Source of the DNA: JAKZVK01 sp965237575
Lineage (GTDB): Bacteria > Acidobacteriota > Terriglobia > Bryobacterales > UBA6623
Length of the DNA: 64,000 nt
Assembly (NCBI GenBank): GCA_965237575.1
Contig: CBDEGI010000004.1
Span: forward strand, 4,154,001-4,218,000
Reading direction: 5' to 3'
Shown here: one piece after another, positions 36,168 to 46,356 of the stretch
How positions within the stretch are numbered: the stretch's first letter is position 1
Layout: every line of letters begins with the position of its first letter
Notes under the pieces: generated by a model
What the model was told of the DNA's origin: nothing
Seen by the model: only the letters and a program-made list of their open reading frames with translations
Databases searched by the model: none
Made by a program: the position numbers and the translations under genes

Positions 36168-36797
36168 TTACAGGCTTTCAATCAGGTGGCCGAGCTTCTC
36201 TTTTTTCGTACGTAGATAGCCTTCGGTGCGCGTGGTCGACGGCACCTCGCAGGGAATCCGCTCCTGGACTTCAATGCCCGCGTTCTCGAGGGCGCTCACC
36301 TTGGAGGGATTGTTCGACAGAAAGCGCACGCGCAAAACGCCCAGCGAGCGTAGGATGGCCACCGGCAGGTTGTAGTCGCGCAGGTCAGCCTCGAACCCGA
36401 GCTGCTCGTTCGCCTCGACCGTATCCGCACCCTCGTCTTGGAGTTGATAGGCCTTCAGTTTGTTCAGCAGTCCGATGCCGCGGCCTTCTTGCGGATCGTA
36501 GATCAGCACGCCGCGGCCCTCGTCGCCGATCTTCTTGAGGGCGAGCTGAAGCTGTTGGCCGCAATCGCAACGCAGGCTGTCGAACACCTCGCCGGTGAGG
36601 CACTGTGAATGAATCCTCACGAGCGGCGCGGGACCCTCGGCCGCCAAGTCGCCCATCTTGAGCACGACAACCTCGTGTTCCTTGCCATTGAGGCGTCCCT
36701 GGAAACCCAGGATGCGGAACTCGCCGTGGACAGACGGGAAGGCCGCGTCGGCGACCTGCACGACCTCGGGGACCGGGGCTGGCGATCCGGTGTTCAT
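36168..36797 (-). CDS. ribA: GTP cyclohydrolase II
   Basis: A 209-aa enzyme that opens the imidazole ring of GTP in the first step of riboflavin synthesis. The zinc ligands are C66, C77 and C79 in CLTGEVFDSLRCDCG, and the GTP-binding DPQEGRGIGL loop follows. It is a stand-alone domain: no RibB (DHBP synthase) fusion and no other rib gene in the window. I chose the ATG at 36797; the GTG just upstream would add one residue. It ends 5 bases from the convergent ggt stop. Confidence 0.96.
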   Translation of the reverse strand: MNTGSPAPVPEVVQVADAAFPSVHGEFRILGFQGRLNGKEHEVVVLKMGDLAAEGPAPLVRIHSQCLTGEVFDSLRCDCGQQLQLALKKIGDEGRGVLIYDPQEGRGIGLLNKLKAYQLQDEGADTVEANEQLGFEADLRDYNLPVAILRSLGVLRVRFLSNNPSKVSALENAGIEVQERIPCEVPSTTRTEGYLRTKKEKLGHLIESL

Positions 36798-36898
36798 CAC
36801 GGCACAGAAAGGGATCCCGGGACGGCTTAGGAGGGCGGTTCGCCCACGGGTACTATCATTATATGGGACGGGGCCTGAACCCCCGCCCCCAAGCCGCT

Positions 36899-38296
36899 AT
36901 GTTCAGTGAACGCGAACTGCTGATCATCCTGCTAGTAAAGATCGCCGTCATCACCTCGATGGCGAGCCTGTTGCTGCGGTGGTCGTTCGCCAAGAAGCTG
37001 CTGCTCCGCGAACAGCGGACGATCAGGCAGCGATCGCACCTGGGCGTGTTGTTCGGCCTGTTCTTCGCCGGCGGTAGCCTTGTGCGCCACAGCCTGCTCT
37101 ACAAGGCGGCGGAGTTGAGCCTCGAAGGCGCCTTCGTCACGGGGCTCGTCGGCGGGTACGTGCCGGGCGTTCTGGCCGGCGCGCTCGTCTCGCTACCGGC
37201 CGTTCTCATGTCGCCGCATGAGTGGTTGACGTTCCCGCTCATGATCGGCGTGGGCGCCCTCGGCGGGTTGTTGCGTGACGTGGCTCCGGGAACGGAAGAA
37301 ATCTGGCGGTTCACGCCCTTTCATCCCTTCACCGTCGCGGCTTGGCGCCTGCGCGTGCTGCGAACACCGCAAGGCGGATTTCAGATGCTGATGTTCGTCG
37401 CCTGCCTGGGCATCGAGTTCATTCGCTCCAACCTGGGGCACGCGTTCGCGGAGAAGCAGTGGCTGTTCGTGATCTATCCCGAGGAGTCGTTGCTCAACCC
37501 GGCGACCGTGGTGCTGGTCTATTTCTCAACCGTGCTCTCGGTCGGGTTGACGCTTAAGATCTGGAACAACACGCGCAATGAATGGAAGCTCGAGGATCAA
37601 CGGCGACTGCTGGTTGAGGCGAGGCTGGCGTCACTGACCAGCCAGATCAACCCGCACTTTTTGTTCAACACGCTGAACTCGGTGGCGTCGTTGATCCGGA
37701 GCGACCGCCAAGCGGCCCGGCAGTTGATCTTCAAGCTCTCGACGATTCTGAGGAGGCTGCTGCGCAAGCAGGAGTCGCTGTCGGCCCTTCGCGACGAAGT
37801 GGCGTTTATTGACGACTACCTCAGCATCGAGGTGGTGCGTTTCGGCGACAAGCTGCGCGTAGTGAAGGAGATCGACAACAACACGCTCGACGCGCTTGTG
37901 CCGAGCATGATGCTGCAGCCGATTGTCGAGAATTCGATTAAGCACGGCATCAGTCCCAAGGTGGGCGGCGGCACGATCTGGCTGCGTAGCGCCGTGCAAG
38001 GCTCGCGGCTTCAGATCGAAGTGGAAGATGACGGTGTCGGCATTCCACCCGACGCGTTGCCGGGCGTCTTCAGTCGCGGCATCGGCGTAAGCAACGTGAA
38101 CGAGCGGCTGCGCGTGATCTTCGGCCAGGAGGGCGACATGGTGATCGAACACCGTCCCGGCGGCGGCACGAGGGTGCGCATGCAGATACCCGAGTTGCGA
38201 GACCCCGCCGCCGCTGCCGAGCGCGTCCAGGCTGCTGCTCCGGCGGCTGCCCCTGCCGGCGGCCCGGCCCCGACGCTTGTGTTGCGGCAGGATTGA
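36899..38296 (+). CDS. LytS-type sensor histidine kinase
   Basis: A 465-aa membrane histidine kinase. Six or so hydrophobic helices (the 5TM-LYT-like region) fill residues 5-235. The dimerisation/phosphoacceptor domain begins LTSQINPHFLFNTLNS with phosphoacceptor H253, and the ATP-binding domain has MLQPIVENSIKHG and DDGVGIPP. The tail is alanine/proline-rich. Kinases of this type usually sit beside a LytTR response regulator gene, which is absent here: ribA lies before it and a VWA gene follows convergently, so it is an orphan in this window. Start ATG at 36899. Confidence 0.9.
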   Translation: MFSERELLIILLVKIAVITSMASLLLRWSFAKKLLLREQRTIRQRSHLGVLFGLFFAGGSLVRHSLLYKAAELSLEGAFVTGLVGGYVPGVLAGALVSLPAVLMSPHEWLTFPLMIGVGALGGLLRDVAPGTEEIWRFTPFHPFTVAAWRLRVLRTPQGGFQMLMFVACLGIEFIRSNLGHAFAEKQWLFVIYPEESLLNPATVVLVYFSTVLSVGLTLKIWNNTRNEWKLEDQRRLLVEARLASLTSQINPHFLFNTLNSVASLIRSDRQAARQLIFKLSTILRRLLRKQESLSALRDEVAFIDDYLSIEVVRFGDKLRVVKEIDNNTLDALVPSMMLQPIVENSIKHGISPKVGGGTIWLRSAVQGSRLQIEVEDDGVGIPPDALPGVFSRGIGVSNVNERLRVIFGQEGDMVIEHRPGGGTRVRMQIPELRDPAAAAERVQAAAPAAAPAGGPAPTLVLRQD

Positions 38297-38305
38297 CACC
38301 GCACC

Positions 38306-39918
38306 CTACTCCTTCGCGCGCAAGACGATTTCTTTCTTTTCGCCTTCGGTGATGGAGAACGGCGCCATGTCATACGTCCCCTGCCAGCCAATGACGGAGT
38401 ACTCACCGGGCGTGAGCGGGATCGGCTTGCCCGACCCGTGGTAGAAGCGGCTGCGCGATGTGCCGCGGCCGATGAAGCAGCGCTTGTCCGCGTCCGGGGA
38501 GCCGTCCGCTTTTTGGTAGCGAATCGTGACATGGCCCACGGGCACTTCGAACGCGAACTCCTTCGTCGGCTCGCCGCCAATCTCGACGTCAGCGACTTCG
38601 TAAGGCGTCAGCCGGTGGGGAAGCTTGACCGTGTACGTCCCCGGAAGCACTCGCGCCCCATTGCTCACGTGCACACCGTACCGCTTCTTGCCGTCCTGCC
38701 ACAGTTCCGCGTTGTTTCGGAACCGTGTGCCGGTTCCCGAGGCGACAAACTTGACGCGCACATGGACGGTGGACGTCAGCTCGAACAGGATCTCCTTGCG
38801 GTCGCCGGCGGCAAACGATTCCGAGACGCTCAGCTTGTTTCGGGGTTCGGCTGGGCGCGAAACTCGTAGGAGCCTTCGTCGAGAAAGGCCTCGTCTTTGG
38901 CCCGAAACTTGAATACTTCCTTGCCGTCCTGAAAGGCATGGACCAGCGCCCCCCGATGCTTCTCGCCGCGCTCCACGAAGCGTGCGCGCACGCGCGGCGG
39001 GGCGGCGACCGTAACGGTAACGGCCGACTCACCCGCCGGAGCGACGGTCACCTCCTGCGACACCGGTTTGTATAGGTGGCCGTTGGAGGTCAGAACCCCG
39101 GCACGCAGCTCGTAGTCTCCCGGCTCGACGACGTTTCGACGATTGCTGCTCACTCGATAGCGTTCTTCACTCGCCACGAAAAGCGCGCCCTGCACTCGAA
39201 CTCTGTTGCCTTGTTCATCGACGCCAACGATCTTCAACGCAACCGTCGCCGTCGGCTGAGCAGGCTGAGGCGTGGCCTCGCGGGCTTGTTCGCGGATCGT
39301 CCCCAAGGCCTCCGCCAACGCGGCGCCGTCCGGCGCGTCGTAGTAGGGCGTTCCCGCTGCGTCGGCGATGCACCGCATAGCGTCCTTGGCTATGGCATCG
39401 AGGCCGAATCCGACCACGTGCACGCGGATCTCGACGCCCTTCTCGCGCCAGGCGCGGACCAGCGCGCACGGATCGGCATTGCACGTCTCGATCCCGTCGG
39501 TGATGAGGATCAACTCGCCCGAACGTTCGCCGAAATCGTTCAACGCCTGCTCGAGGCTATAGGTAATTGGGGTTTTCCCGAGCGGCTTGACGATCTGCAA
39601 ACTGGCCTGAACCTTCGGTGCGGCGGCCTTGGCCGGCGTGAAGGGAACAGTGAGCTCCGAGTCCCGGCAGTCTCCCTCGCGGCGATGGCCGTAGACGCGA
39701 AACGCCAAGTCGGCCCCGCCGAAGTCCTGCACCAGGAACTCATTGAGCACCTTGCGGGCCGCCTCGATCTTCATGGAGTCGTCCGCCAGCCGGCCCCACA
39801 TCGATCCGGACCCGTCGAGGATTACGTAAACCGCGCCGGGTGGCGGTTCTTGGCCAGAGGAGCAGGGAATCAGAAGGAGTCCGAGCAGCAGAGACAGCAG
39901 GAGGTTGGTTCTCGACAT
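38306..39918 (-). CDS. Secreted VWA-domain protein (one frameshift)
   Basis: The ATG at 39918 opens a signal peptide (MSRTNLLLSLLLGLLLIPCS). The VWA domain starts with the MIDAS DGSGSMWGR (D35), then carries ELTVPF and DGIETCNADPCALV. Four beta-rich repeats follow, each a carboxypeptidase-regulatory-like or PEGA-like unit. The frame is lost where the A run at 38838-38840 (minus strand AAA) should have a fourth A; adding it joins RAQPNPENKLSVSESFAAG into one 537-aa protein that ends at 38306. It convergently ends near the LytS kinase gene. The substrate or partner is unknown. Confidence 0.8.
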
Positions 39919-40028
39919 GAGTTACCCCGCGGCAACAAACTTCGCTAGCCGGTCGGAACAAGTGTAGCGGATGGGAAGGGGATGATCGCGCGCCGCGAGA
40001 TCGTCACCAGTCGAGCGGCCGAGCGGGG

Positions 40029-41516
40029 TTAGATCTCAGGAATCGGCTCACCGGGCGCGATATCCTCGCCCTGCCAATTGGCTTTGCCGTCTTCGTAGGT
40101 CAGAATGCGACTCGCGCTGCCTGGGGCCGGCTTGGCGTTACGCGTGGGGAGCCGGCGGCGATGCTGTTCCATCACAGACTGGTGGCGTGGCTCGCCCGCC
40201 AGGTTCGTCCACTCGTTGGGGTCCCTGCGCATGTCGTAAAGCTCCTCCGAGCCATCGGCATAGCGGATGTAGCGCCAGTCTTCGCTGCGAACACCGTGGT
40301 TGTCGTGGTTATGCGTAGTGATAGCGGGCCACTGGCGGGGCGCTCGCGCGTTCTTCAACTGTGGCACGAGGCTGTGCCCCTCGAGACCCTCCTTCTCAGG
40401 CAGGCCGCCCATCTCGACCAACGTGGGATAGAGGTCGAGCAACTCGGCGGGTCGCGCGCTCACGGCGGCGCTCGCGATACCGGGCCCGGCGAAGATCAGC
40501 GGGACTCTCGTCGAACGGTCCCACAGCGTGTTCTTTCCCGTAATCAGCTTCTCGCCCAGATGCCAGCCATGGTCGGACCACAGCACAACGACCGTGTTCT
40601 CCGAATGCCCGCTCGCATCGAGTGCATCGAGCACCCGTCCCACTTGGCTGTCGACGAAGCTGACCGAAGCCAGATACGACCGCACAAGATTGGTCCACTG
40701 GTCGCTTTCCTTGAGGAATTTCAGACGCGGTTCGGGCAGTTTCCAATGCAGGAACCAAGAGAAGTGGGGCGTATCGTCGCGATCGTCCGCTCGGACCAGT
40801 GGCAGTTTGACTTTGTCCTCGGGATAGACGTCGAACCATTTCTGCGTGGCGTAGCAAGGCACGTGCGGTAGGAAGAATCCAACGGACAGAAAGAACGGCT
40901 CGGGCAAATCGCCCCGCAGTTGCTCGACGGCCCAGCTCGCAACTTTCCAGTCGCCCTTGTCCTGATCCCGGTGCGGGAAGACGCCCCAGTCCACCAGCGG
41001 GTGGTCGGCCGGGGTGCTGACCAGCTTCTGCGCCGGACGCGCGCCTACACTCGCCGCGGGCCCCAGCACATCAAACTCCTTGTCGCCCTCGCCACGGCCA
41101 TAGCGGCTGTGATAGATCTTGCCCGTGGAGTACGTGCGATAGCCGTGCTGCGCCAAGTACTGCGGCAACGTGACCGATTCGCGGTATTCGTCCAGATCGC
41201 GGAACCACGGCCGCAGTCCGTAGATGCCGGTGGTGGAAGGCCGCAGCCCCAGCATCAGGCTGGTTCGAGATGGGTTGCAGAGGGGCGCTTGGCAATGTGC
41301 GTTGGTGAAGACGGTACCACGCTCGGCCAGGCGATCCATGGCCGGAGTCTGCACTTGCGGATGCCCGCCCAGCGGGCCGACCCAGTCGTTGAGGTCGTCA
41401 ATCGCGATGAACAGGATGTTGGGCTGCGCCTTCCCAGCCGCGCCCCCACCCGCAAGCCCAACCAGGATGAGAATCAAAAGGAGTGCGGAACGAAGCCGTT
41501 GATTGTGGTGCTTCAC
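40029..41516 (-). CDS. Exported sulfatase 1 (iduronate-2-sulfatase-like)
   Basis: A 495-aa type I sulfatase with a signal peptide (residues 11-31). The formylglycine site is CNPSR at 80-84; the first metal-binding aspartates are D40 and D41; VLWSDHGWHLGEK supplies later metal and sulfate-contact residues. Overall order best resembles iduronate-2-sulfatase-type enzymes, but substrate specificity cannot be read from sequence. The start is the GTG at 41516, whose last two bases overlap the TGA of the preceding sulfatase (GTGA), showing translational coupling. The Cys-type site needs a formylglycine-generating enzyme, which is not in this window. Confidence 0.93.
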   Translation of the reverse strand: MKHHNQRLRSALLLILILVGLAGGGAAGKAQPNILFIAIDDLNDWVGPLGGHPQVQTPAMDRLAERGTVFTNAHCQAPLCNPSRTSLMLGLRPSTTGIYGLRPWFRDLDEYRESVTLPQYLAQHGYRTYSTGKIYHSRYGRGEGDKEFDVLGPAASVGARPAQKLVSTPADHPLVDWGVFPHRDQDKGDWKVASWAVEQLRGDLPEPFFLSVGFFLPHVPCYATQKWFDVYPEDKVKLPLVRADDRDDTPHFSWFLHWKLPEPRLKFLKESDQWTNLVRSYLASVSFVDSQVGRVLDALDASGHSENTVVVLWSDHGWHLGEKLITGKNTLWDRSTRVPLIFAGPGIASAAVSARPAELLDLYPTLVEMGGLPEKEGLEGHSLVPQLKNARAPRQWPAITTHNHDNHGVRSEDWRYIRYADGSEELYDMRRDPNEWTNLAGEPRHQSVMEQHRRRLPTRNAKPAPGSASRILTYEDGKANWQGEDIAPGEPIPEI

Positions 41517-42862
41517 TGCCCGTCCTTGGTCACGTCCTCCACCCATTGTTCGTGAAGCTCGGTGAGTTCATCTGTGATGTTGGGGAGCGCCCTGGCAAGG
41601 TTCTCGCGTTCGGTGAGGTCGCGCTTGAGGCTGACCAAGAAGGCCTCGTCGTCGCCTTCCAGGCGCTGCCGCCCCGTATCCCGCCCGTTGACGATCAGCT
41701 TCCAATCGCCGCGGCGGACCGCCCACTGATCCCCGAGCTGCCAATGAAGCGTGTCGTGGGGCGGCGCCTCCATCGCCGAGCGGATGACCGGCATCAGGCT
41801 CTTGCCGTCCCACCCCGGGTCTTGCGCATCGGTGCCGGTGACCTCGGCGATCGTCGGCATCCAATCGATTGCCGAAGCGTACTGTTCGCGAACAACCCCT
41901 TCCGGTATCACGCCGGGCAGACTGACGATCGCGGGCACCCGGATCCCGCCTTCGAACAACCCGGCTTTGGCGCCGCGGAAGCGGCCCGCGTACCCGCCAC
42001 CGAACATCGTGCGTTCCTCGGTTGAATGGCCGTGGTCGGACATGAAGATGATCAGCGTAGTCTCACGCAGCCCGAGTTGGTCGACCTTGGCCAGAATCCG
42101 GCCCACTTTCTCGTCGAGGGTCGATACCAGTGCCGCGTAGTGGCGGCGCGGCGATGGATAGTTGGAGTAGATTTGCCGCCACTTGTCGTCCGGTTGCAAC
42201 GGATAGTGAGGAATGTTGAACGGCAAGTAGAGAAAGAAAGGATGGTCTTGGTTTTCCTCGAGGAACCGCTCGGCTTCGCGCACCATCAGGTCCGGGAAGT
42301 AAGCGCCGTCCTCCCAGTGCTCGCGGTCGTTGATCCACAGATCGTGCTGGTTCGGGCCACGCCAGTAGAAGAAGTGCGAGAAGTTGTCGATGCAGCCGCG
42401 CTTGTGACCGAAGAAATAATCGAACCCCTGATCGAGCGGACCCTTCTCGATTACCTTGCCGAGGTGCCATTTGCCGATCAACGCGGTACGGTAGCCGGCT
42501 CCCTTGAGCATCTCTGCAATCGTTACCTCGCTCGGCGGCAGCCCGTCGCCGCCGGGCGCCACGTTGGTCGGCACACCGGCACGCTGCGGGTAACGTCCGG
42601 TGAGCAGCGCCGCGCGCGAGGGCGAGCAGATCGGGGCAGCCGCGTAGAACTGAGTGAACAGAACCCCGCGCCGCGCCAGGGTATCTAGGTTCCGCGTATA
42701 GAGGTCGCGCGCCCCCAGGATGTTGAGATCGAGCGTCCCCTGATCGTCGGAGAACATCAAGATCACGTTCGGCGGCCGGTCGGCCGCGCGCGCGGCCGAT
42801 GGGAACACCAACGCCGCCCACACGAAGGCCGGCAATAGGCAAAGCGTAAAACGGGAACTCAT
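41513..42862 (-). CDS. Exported sulfatase 2
   Basis: A 449-aa sulfatase with a signal peptide (MSSRFTLCLLPAFVWAAL). The site for formylglycine is CSPSR at 79-83, D39/D40 in MFSDDQG start the metal site, and MSDHGHSTEERTMFGG carries further ligands. The ATG at 42862 is preceded by AAAGG; a longer frame to 42964 lacks a signal. It is the first gene of the two-sulfatase operon and shares only the general fold with sulfatase 1, so the two may act on different links of one sulfated polysaccharide. Confidence 0.93.
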   Translation of the reverse strand: MSSRFTLCLLPAFVWAALVFPSAARAADRPPNVILMFSDDQGTLDLNILGARDLYTRNLDTLARRGVLFTQFYAAAPICSPSRAALLTGRYPQRAGVPTNVAPGGDGLPPSEVTIAEMLKGAGYRTALIGKWHLGKVIEKGPLDQGFDYFFGHKRGCIDNFSHFFYWRGPNQHDLWINDREHWEDGAYFPDLMVREAERFLEENQDHPFFLYLPFNIPHYPLQPDDKWRQIYSNYPSPRRHYAALVSTLDEKVGRILAKVDQLGLRETTLIIFMSDHGHSTEERTMFGGGYAGRFRGAKAGLFEGGIRVPAIVSLPGVIPEGVVREQYASAIDWMPTIAEVTGTDAQDPGWDGKSLMPVIRSAMEAPPHDTLHWQLGDQWAVRRGDWKLIVNGRDTGRQRLEGDDEAFLVSLKRDLTERENLARALPNITDELTELHEQWVEDVTKDGQ

Positions 42863-42926
42863 CAACAGACCTTTCGCTCGGCGCCGCAGCCCCGTGTTTC
42901 GCGACTCAGCAAAGTAGGGGCACACC

Positions 42927-43979
42927 TCAATCCCTTTCAAACCGGGTCGCCTGCTTCTCAGCATGCCGTTCTTTCGCCAACTCGATCAAGCGATCGATCA
43001 GCTCAGAGTAACCCAGCCCGGACGCCTCCCATAGTTTGGGATACATGCTAATGGATGTGAAGCCCGGCATGGTGTTGATCTCGTTGAGTAGGATGCGGCC
43101 GGTGGGATCCTCGAGGAAAAAGTCAACGCGCGCCAAACCCGAAGCCTCCACCGCCTGAAAAGCAGCGATGGCCAACCGTTGCACTTCGCGCGCCTGCTCG
43201 GTGGTCAGTGGCGCTGGGATCAGCAACTCGGCGGTGTCGTCGAGGTACTTGGCGTCATAGCTGTAGAAGTCCGCTCCCGGCTTGATCTCGCCCGGCACCG
43301 ATGCCTGCGGATCATCATTTCCCAAAACCGAGCACTCCAACTCTCGGCCGTCGATCGCCGGCTCAACCACGAGTTTGCGGTCGTAGTCGGCGGCCAAGTC
43401 GAGGGCCCCGCGCAAGCCTTCGCGGTCCGCTGCTTTCGAGATGCCTACCGACGATCCCAGATTGGCCGGCTTCACGAACATCGGGTAGCCGAAGCGCTGC
43501 TCTAACTCCTCGATCGACTGGTGACGGTTACTCCGCGGAAGCGCGACGTGCTCGACCGACGGCAGCCCGCGCTCTCGGAAAAGCCGCTTCATAACGTCCT
43601 TGTCCATCCCTGCTGACGAGGCCAGCACGCCTGCTCCAACGTAGGCGACATCGGCCAACTCCAAGAGCCCTTGTACCGTGCCGTCCTCGCCGAAGGTGCC
43701 GTGAAGCACCGGGAAAACCACCTCTACGCCCGACGTGGCTCCAGGTTCTTTCGACAGCGTCACCGCCGTTTCGGTAGACAGCGAACCTCGCGACTCCGCC
43801 GGCAACAGACGCACGGACTCGCCTGGCGGCAACCATCGGCCTTCGCGGGTGATGGCCAGCGGGACGACGTCGTACTTTCCCTTGTCGAGGGCCTCGATGA
43901 CCGAGGCGGCCGAGCGGATCGACACCTCGTGCTCCCCGGAGCGCCCGCCGAACAGGACGGCTACTCGCGTCTTTGACAT
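42927..43979 (-). CDS. ddl: D-alanine--D-alanine ligase
   Basis: A 350-aa ATP-grasp ligase that joins two D-alanines for peptidoglycan. It shows FGGRSGEHEVSI near the N-terminus, VFPVLHGTFGEDGTVQG, the ATP loop KPANLGSSVGI near residue 172, and the metal-binding LLNEINTMPGFTSISMYPKL. I chose the ATG at 43979; a TTG at 43988 also opens this frame. It is adjacent to asnS on the same strand with 39 bases between. Confidence 0.95.
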   Translation of the reverse strand: MSKTRVAVLFGGRSGEHEVSIRSAASVIEALDKGKYDVVPLAITREGRWLPPGESVRLLPAESRGSLSTETAVTLSKEPGATSGVEVVFPVLHGTFGEDGTVQGLLELADVAYVGAGVLASSAGMDKDVMKRLFRERGLPSVEHVALPRSNRHQSIEELEQRFGYPMFVKPANLGSSVGISKAADREGLRGALDLAADYDRKLVVEPAIDGRELECSVLGNDDPQASVPGEIKPGADFYSYDAKYLDDTAELLIPAPLTTEQAREVQRLAIAAFQAVEASGLARVDFFLEDPTGRILLNEINTMPGFTSISMYPKLWEASGLGYSELIDRLIELAKERHAEKQATRFERD

Positions 43980-44018
43980 CGTCTTCAAGGGTAGAGAAAC
44001 CGCAGCGTGCAGCTCGAG

Positions 44019-45335
44019 CTATGGGTGCATGCGGTAGAGCATTCGCGGGAAGGCAATCGTTTCGCGCACGTGCTCAAGGCCGCAAATCCAAGCCACGCAG
44101 CGCTCGATGCCCATGCCGAATCCGCTGTGAGGAACCGACCCATACTTGCGCAGCTCGAGATACCACTCGAACGCCTCCCGCGGGAGGTTGTGCTCGTTCA
44201 GCTTCTTGAGAAGCAGCTCGTAGTCATGGATGCGCTGGCCGCCGCCGATCACCTCGCCATATCCCTCGGGCGCGAGAACGTCGACGCCCAAAGCCACGTC
44301 GTCGCGTTCTGTATCGGGCTGCATGTAGAAAGCCTTGATGGCCATCGGGAAGCGATGCACCATGACGGGCCGGTCGAAGTCCTCGCTCAGTAACGTCTCG
44401 TCGGCCCCGCCGAAGTCGCCGCCCCAGCCGATGTCGCTGCCCTTCTTCATGAGCCTTTCGACAGCGTCGTCGTAGCTGATGCGCGGAAACGGCTTTTTCA
44501 CGTTACGCAGGTGGGTGGTGTCCCGTTCAAGGGTCTCCAACTCGGGGGCACTCTTTTCGAGAACGGTTTGCACGACATGCTCGAGGAAATCCTCGGCCAG
44601 ATCCATCGCGTCGTCCAGCTCGGCGAAGGCCATCTCCGGCTCGACCATCCAAAACTCGGTGAGGTGCCGGCGGGTCTTCGACTTCTCGGCACGGAAAGTC
44701 GGCCCAAAGCAATAAACCTTGCCCAATGCCGCCGCCGTCGCTTCGCTGTAGAGCTGCCCGGACTGCGCCAGATAGGCAGTACCGTGATCGAAATACGGTA
44801 CTTCAAAAAGCGTGGTCGTCCCCTCGCAGGCCGCCGGAGTCAGAATCGGCGTATCGACGAGCGTGAAACCGTGGTCGTCGAGGTAGTTGCGCACCGCGCG
44901 GATCACTTCATGCCGCACCCGCAGGATGGCGTGCTGGCGGCGGCTCCGCAGCCACAGATGCCGCCGGTCCATCAGGAAATCGACACCGTGCTCCTTGGGT
45001 GTGATCGGGAAGGGGTCGTCGGCCGCCACCTGATGCACCACCCGCAGGTCGCTGACCTCGATCTCGTAGCCGCCCGGCGCACGCTCCTCGGGCCGAAGCG
45101 TACCCGTCACCTCGACCGATGATTCATGCGTCAAGTGCCGGGCGCGGTCGAACACCTCCGCAGCCACCGACGCCTTGACCACGACTCCCTGCAAGAAGCC
45201 GGTCCCGTCGCGAAACGTGGGAAAAGCGATTTTGCCGGAGCGGCGCAGATTATGCAGCCAACCGCGCAGGCGAACCTCGCGCCCGGCGAAGTCCGCTGCT
45301 CGGTCAATCGTAACGAGGGGAGCCTCCGCGGCCAT
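44019..45335 (-). CDS. asnS: Asparagine--tRNA ligase
   Basis: A 438-aa class IIb aminoacyl-tRNA synthetase. The N-terminal OB-fold anticodon domain (REVRLRGWLHNLR) is followed by motif 2 FRAEKSKTRRHLTEFWM, GGGQRIHDYELLLKKL (the asparaginyl-specific stretch) and motif 3 GFGMGIERCVAWI. Presence of AsnRS indicates direct charging of tRNA-Asn. The ATG follows the stop of the upstream TIM-barrel gene with no gap, so the two are translationally linked. Confidence 0.96.
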   Translation of the reverse strand: MAAEAPLVTIDRAADFAGREVRLRGWLHNLRRSGKIAFPTFRDGTGFLQGVVVKASVAAEVFDRARHLTHESSVEVTGTLRPEERAPGGYEIEVSDLRVVHQVAADDPFPITPKEHGVDFLMDRRHLWLRSRRQHAILRVRHEVIRAVRNYLDDHGFTLVDTPILTPAACEGTTTLFEVPYFDHGTAYLAQSGQLYSEATAAALGKVYCFGPTFRAEKSKTRRHLTEFWMVEPEMAFAELDDAMDLAEDFLEHVVQTVLEKSAPELETLERDTTHLRNVKKPFPRISYDDAVERLMKKGSDIGWGGDFGGADETLLSEDFDRPVMVHRFPMAIKAFYMQPDTERDDVALGVDVLAPEGYGEVIGGGQRIHDYELLLKKLNEHNLPREAFEWYLELRKYGSVPHSGFGMGIERCVAWICGLEHVRETIAFPRMLYRMHP

Positions 45336-46166
45336 CTAGAGACTCTCCAACTCCTCGAACGCCCGCTGCACTTCCACCAAGGGGTTTTCCATCTCGTCGA
45401 CTTCACGGACTTCCAGCAACAAAGGCGTGTCCGCGTCGGTCGAACGGAGCAACTCCATGGTCGGCTTCCACTCGATGGTGCCGTCATCGTCCAGCATCGG
45501 GAACAGGTGCGTATCGTCCTCGCCGTTGTTGTCGTGCACGTGGGTCGAGCGAATGCGGTCTTTCATCAGGCCGAATTCGTACTCCACGCCGCGGCTCAGG
45601 TGCGCATGCCCGGTGTCGAAGCAGTAGTGAAGAGGTAGGTGGGTCGAGTCCACGAAAGTGCGCAGCCGCTCGGCCGTCGAGAGTTCGTTGGGGATGTTTT
45701 CGACCAGCACTTCCACGCCCAACTGGCGGCCGAAGACCGTCAACTCTTCCAGCGAGTTAAAGGCGGCGTCGAACTTCGCGGGATCGAATTCCTCATCCGC
45801 CACGCCGATGTGCTGGATCAGGTAGCGGAACGGAATCTGGTCGGCGATTTCAATCGCGCGCTTGATCTCGTCGACGGCCGCCATCCGCTTGGCTTTGACC
45901 GTTTCGGTGATCGAGAGTACCGACTGCGGGCCGCTGCGCCCCCACACGTCATCGCTGAACATCGGGGCGTGCAGCGAATGAATCTTCAACTCCGCGTCTC
46001 GAAACCAGTGCCGCAACTCGTCGATCTGTTGCGGGTTGCGGTAGTCGAGATGCTGGCGGGCGCAGAAGATTTCGATCTCGTCGACACCGCTCCTCAGGAT
46101 GCGATCGAGCAGCGCCACCGTCGTGCGGTGGTTAACGAATAGGTGCGTGGAAAGAACTCGGCGCAT
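45336..46166 (-). CDS. Sugar phosphate isomerase/epimerase-like TIM barrel (cytoplasmic)
   Basis: A 276-aa AP-endonuclease-2-type TIM barrel without a signal peptide. Candidate metal ligands are in EIEIFCARQHLDY, IKIHSLHAPMF, VLVENIPNE, CFDTGHAHLS and STHVHDNNGEDDTH. The metal-site pattern fits myo-inosose or hydroxypyruvate isomerase relatives, but the substrate is unknown. It is immediately upstream of asnS (TAG then ATG with no gap), an odd pairing. Confidence 0.88.
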   Translation of the reverse strand: MRRVLSTHLFVNHRTTVALLDRILRSGVDEIEIFCARQHLDYRNPQQIDELRHWFRDAELKIHSLHAPMFSDDVWGRSGPQSVLSITETVKAKRMAAVDEIKRAIEIADQIPFRYLIQHIGVADEEFDPAKFDAAFNSLEELTVFGRQLGVEVLVENIPNELSTAERLRTFVDSTHLPLHYCFDTGHAHLSRGVEYEFGLMKDRIRSTHVHDNNGEDDTHLFPMLDDDGTIEWKPTMELLRSTDADTPLLLEVREVDEMENPLVEVQRAFEELESL

Positions 46167-46356
46167 GGAGGGCGACGCACCTGAGCAGTGGCCGCAAAGA
46201 AAAGCAACACCGTTAACTCGACAGAAATTTCAGGAATTGACTGCCCCGGCATTGATTGTAGCGAACTTGTGCCGGGGCCAAGGAAGAACTCTGCCCCCGG
46301 GCCCGCCCACCCCGGTCGCTCGCGGCTCGGCAAGCGCAGGCTGCTACCATTCGAAC

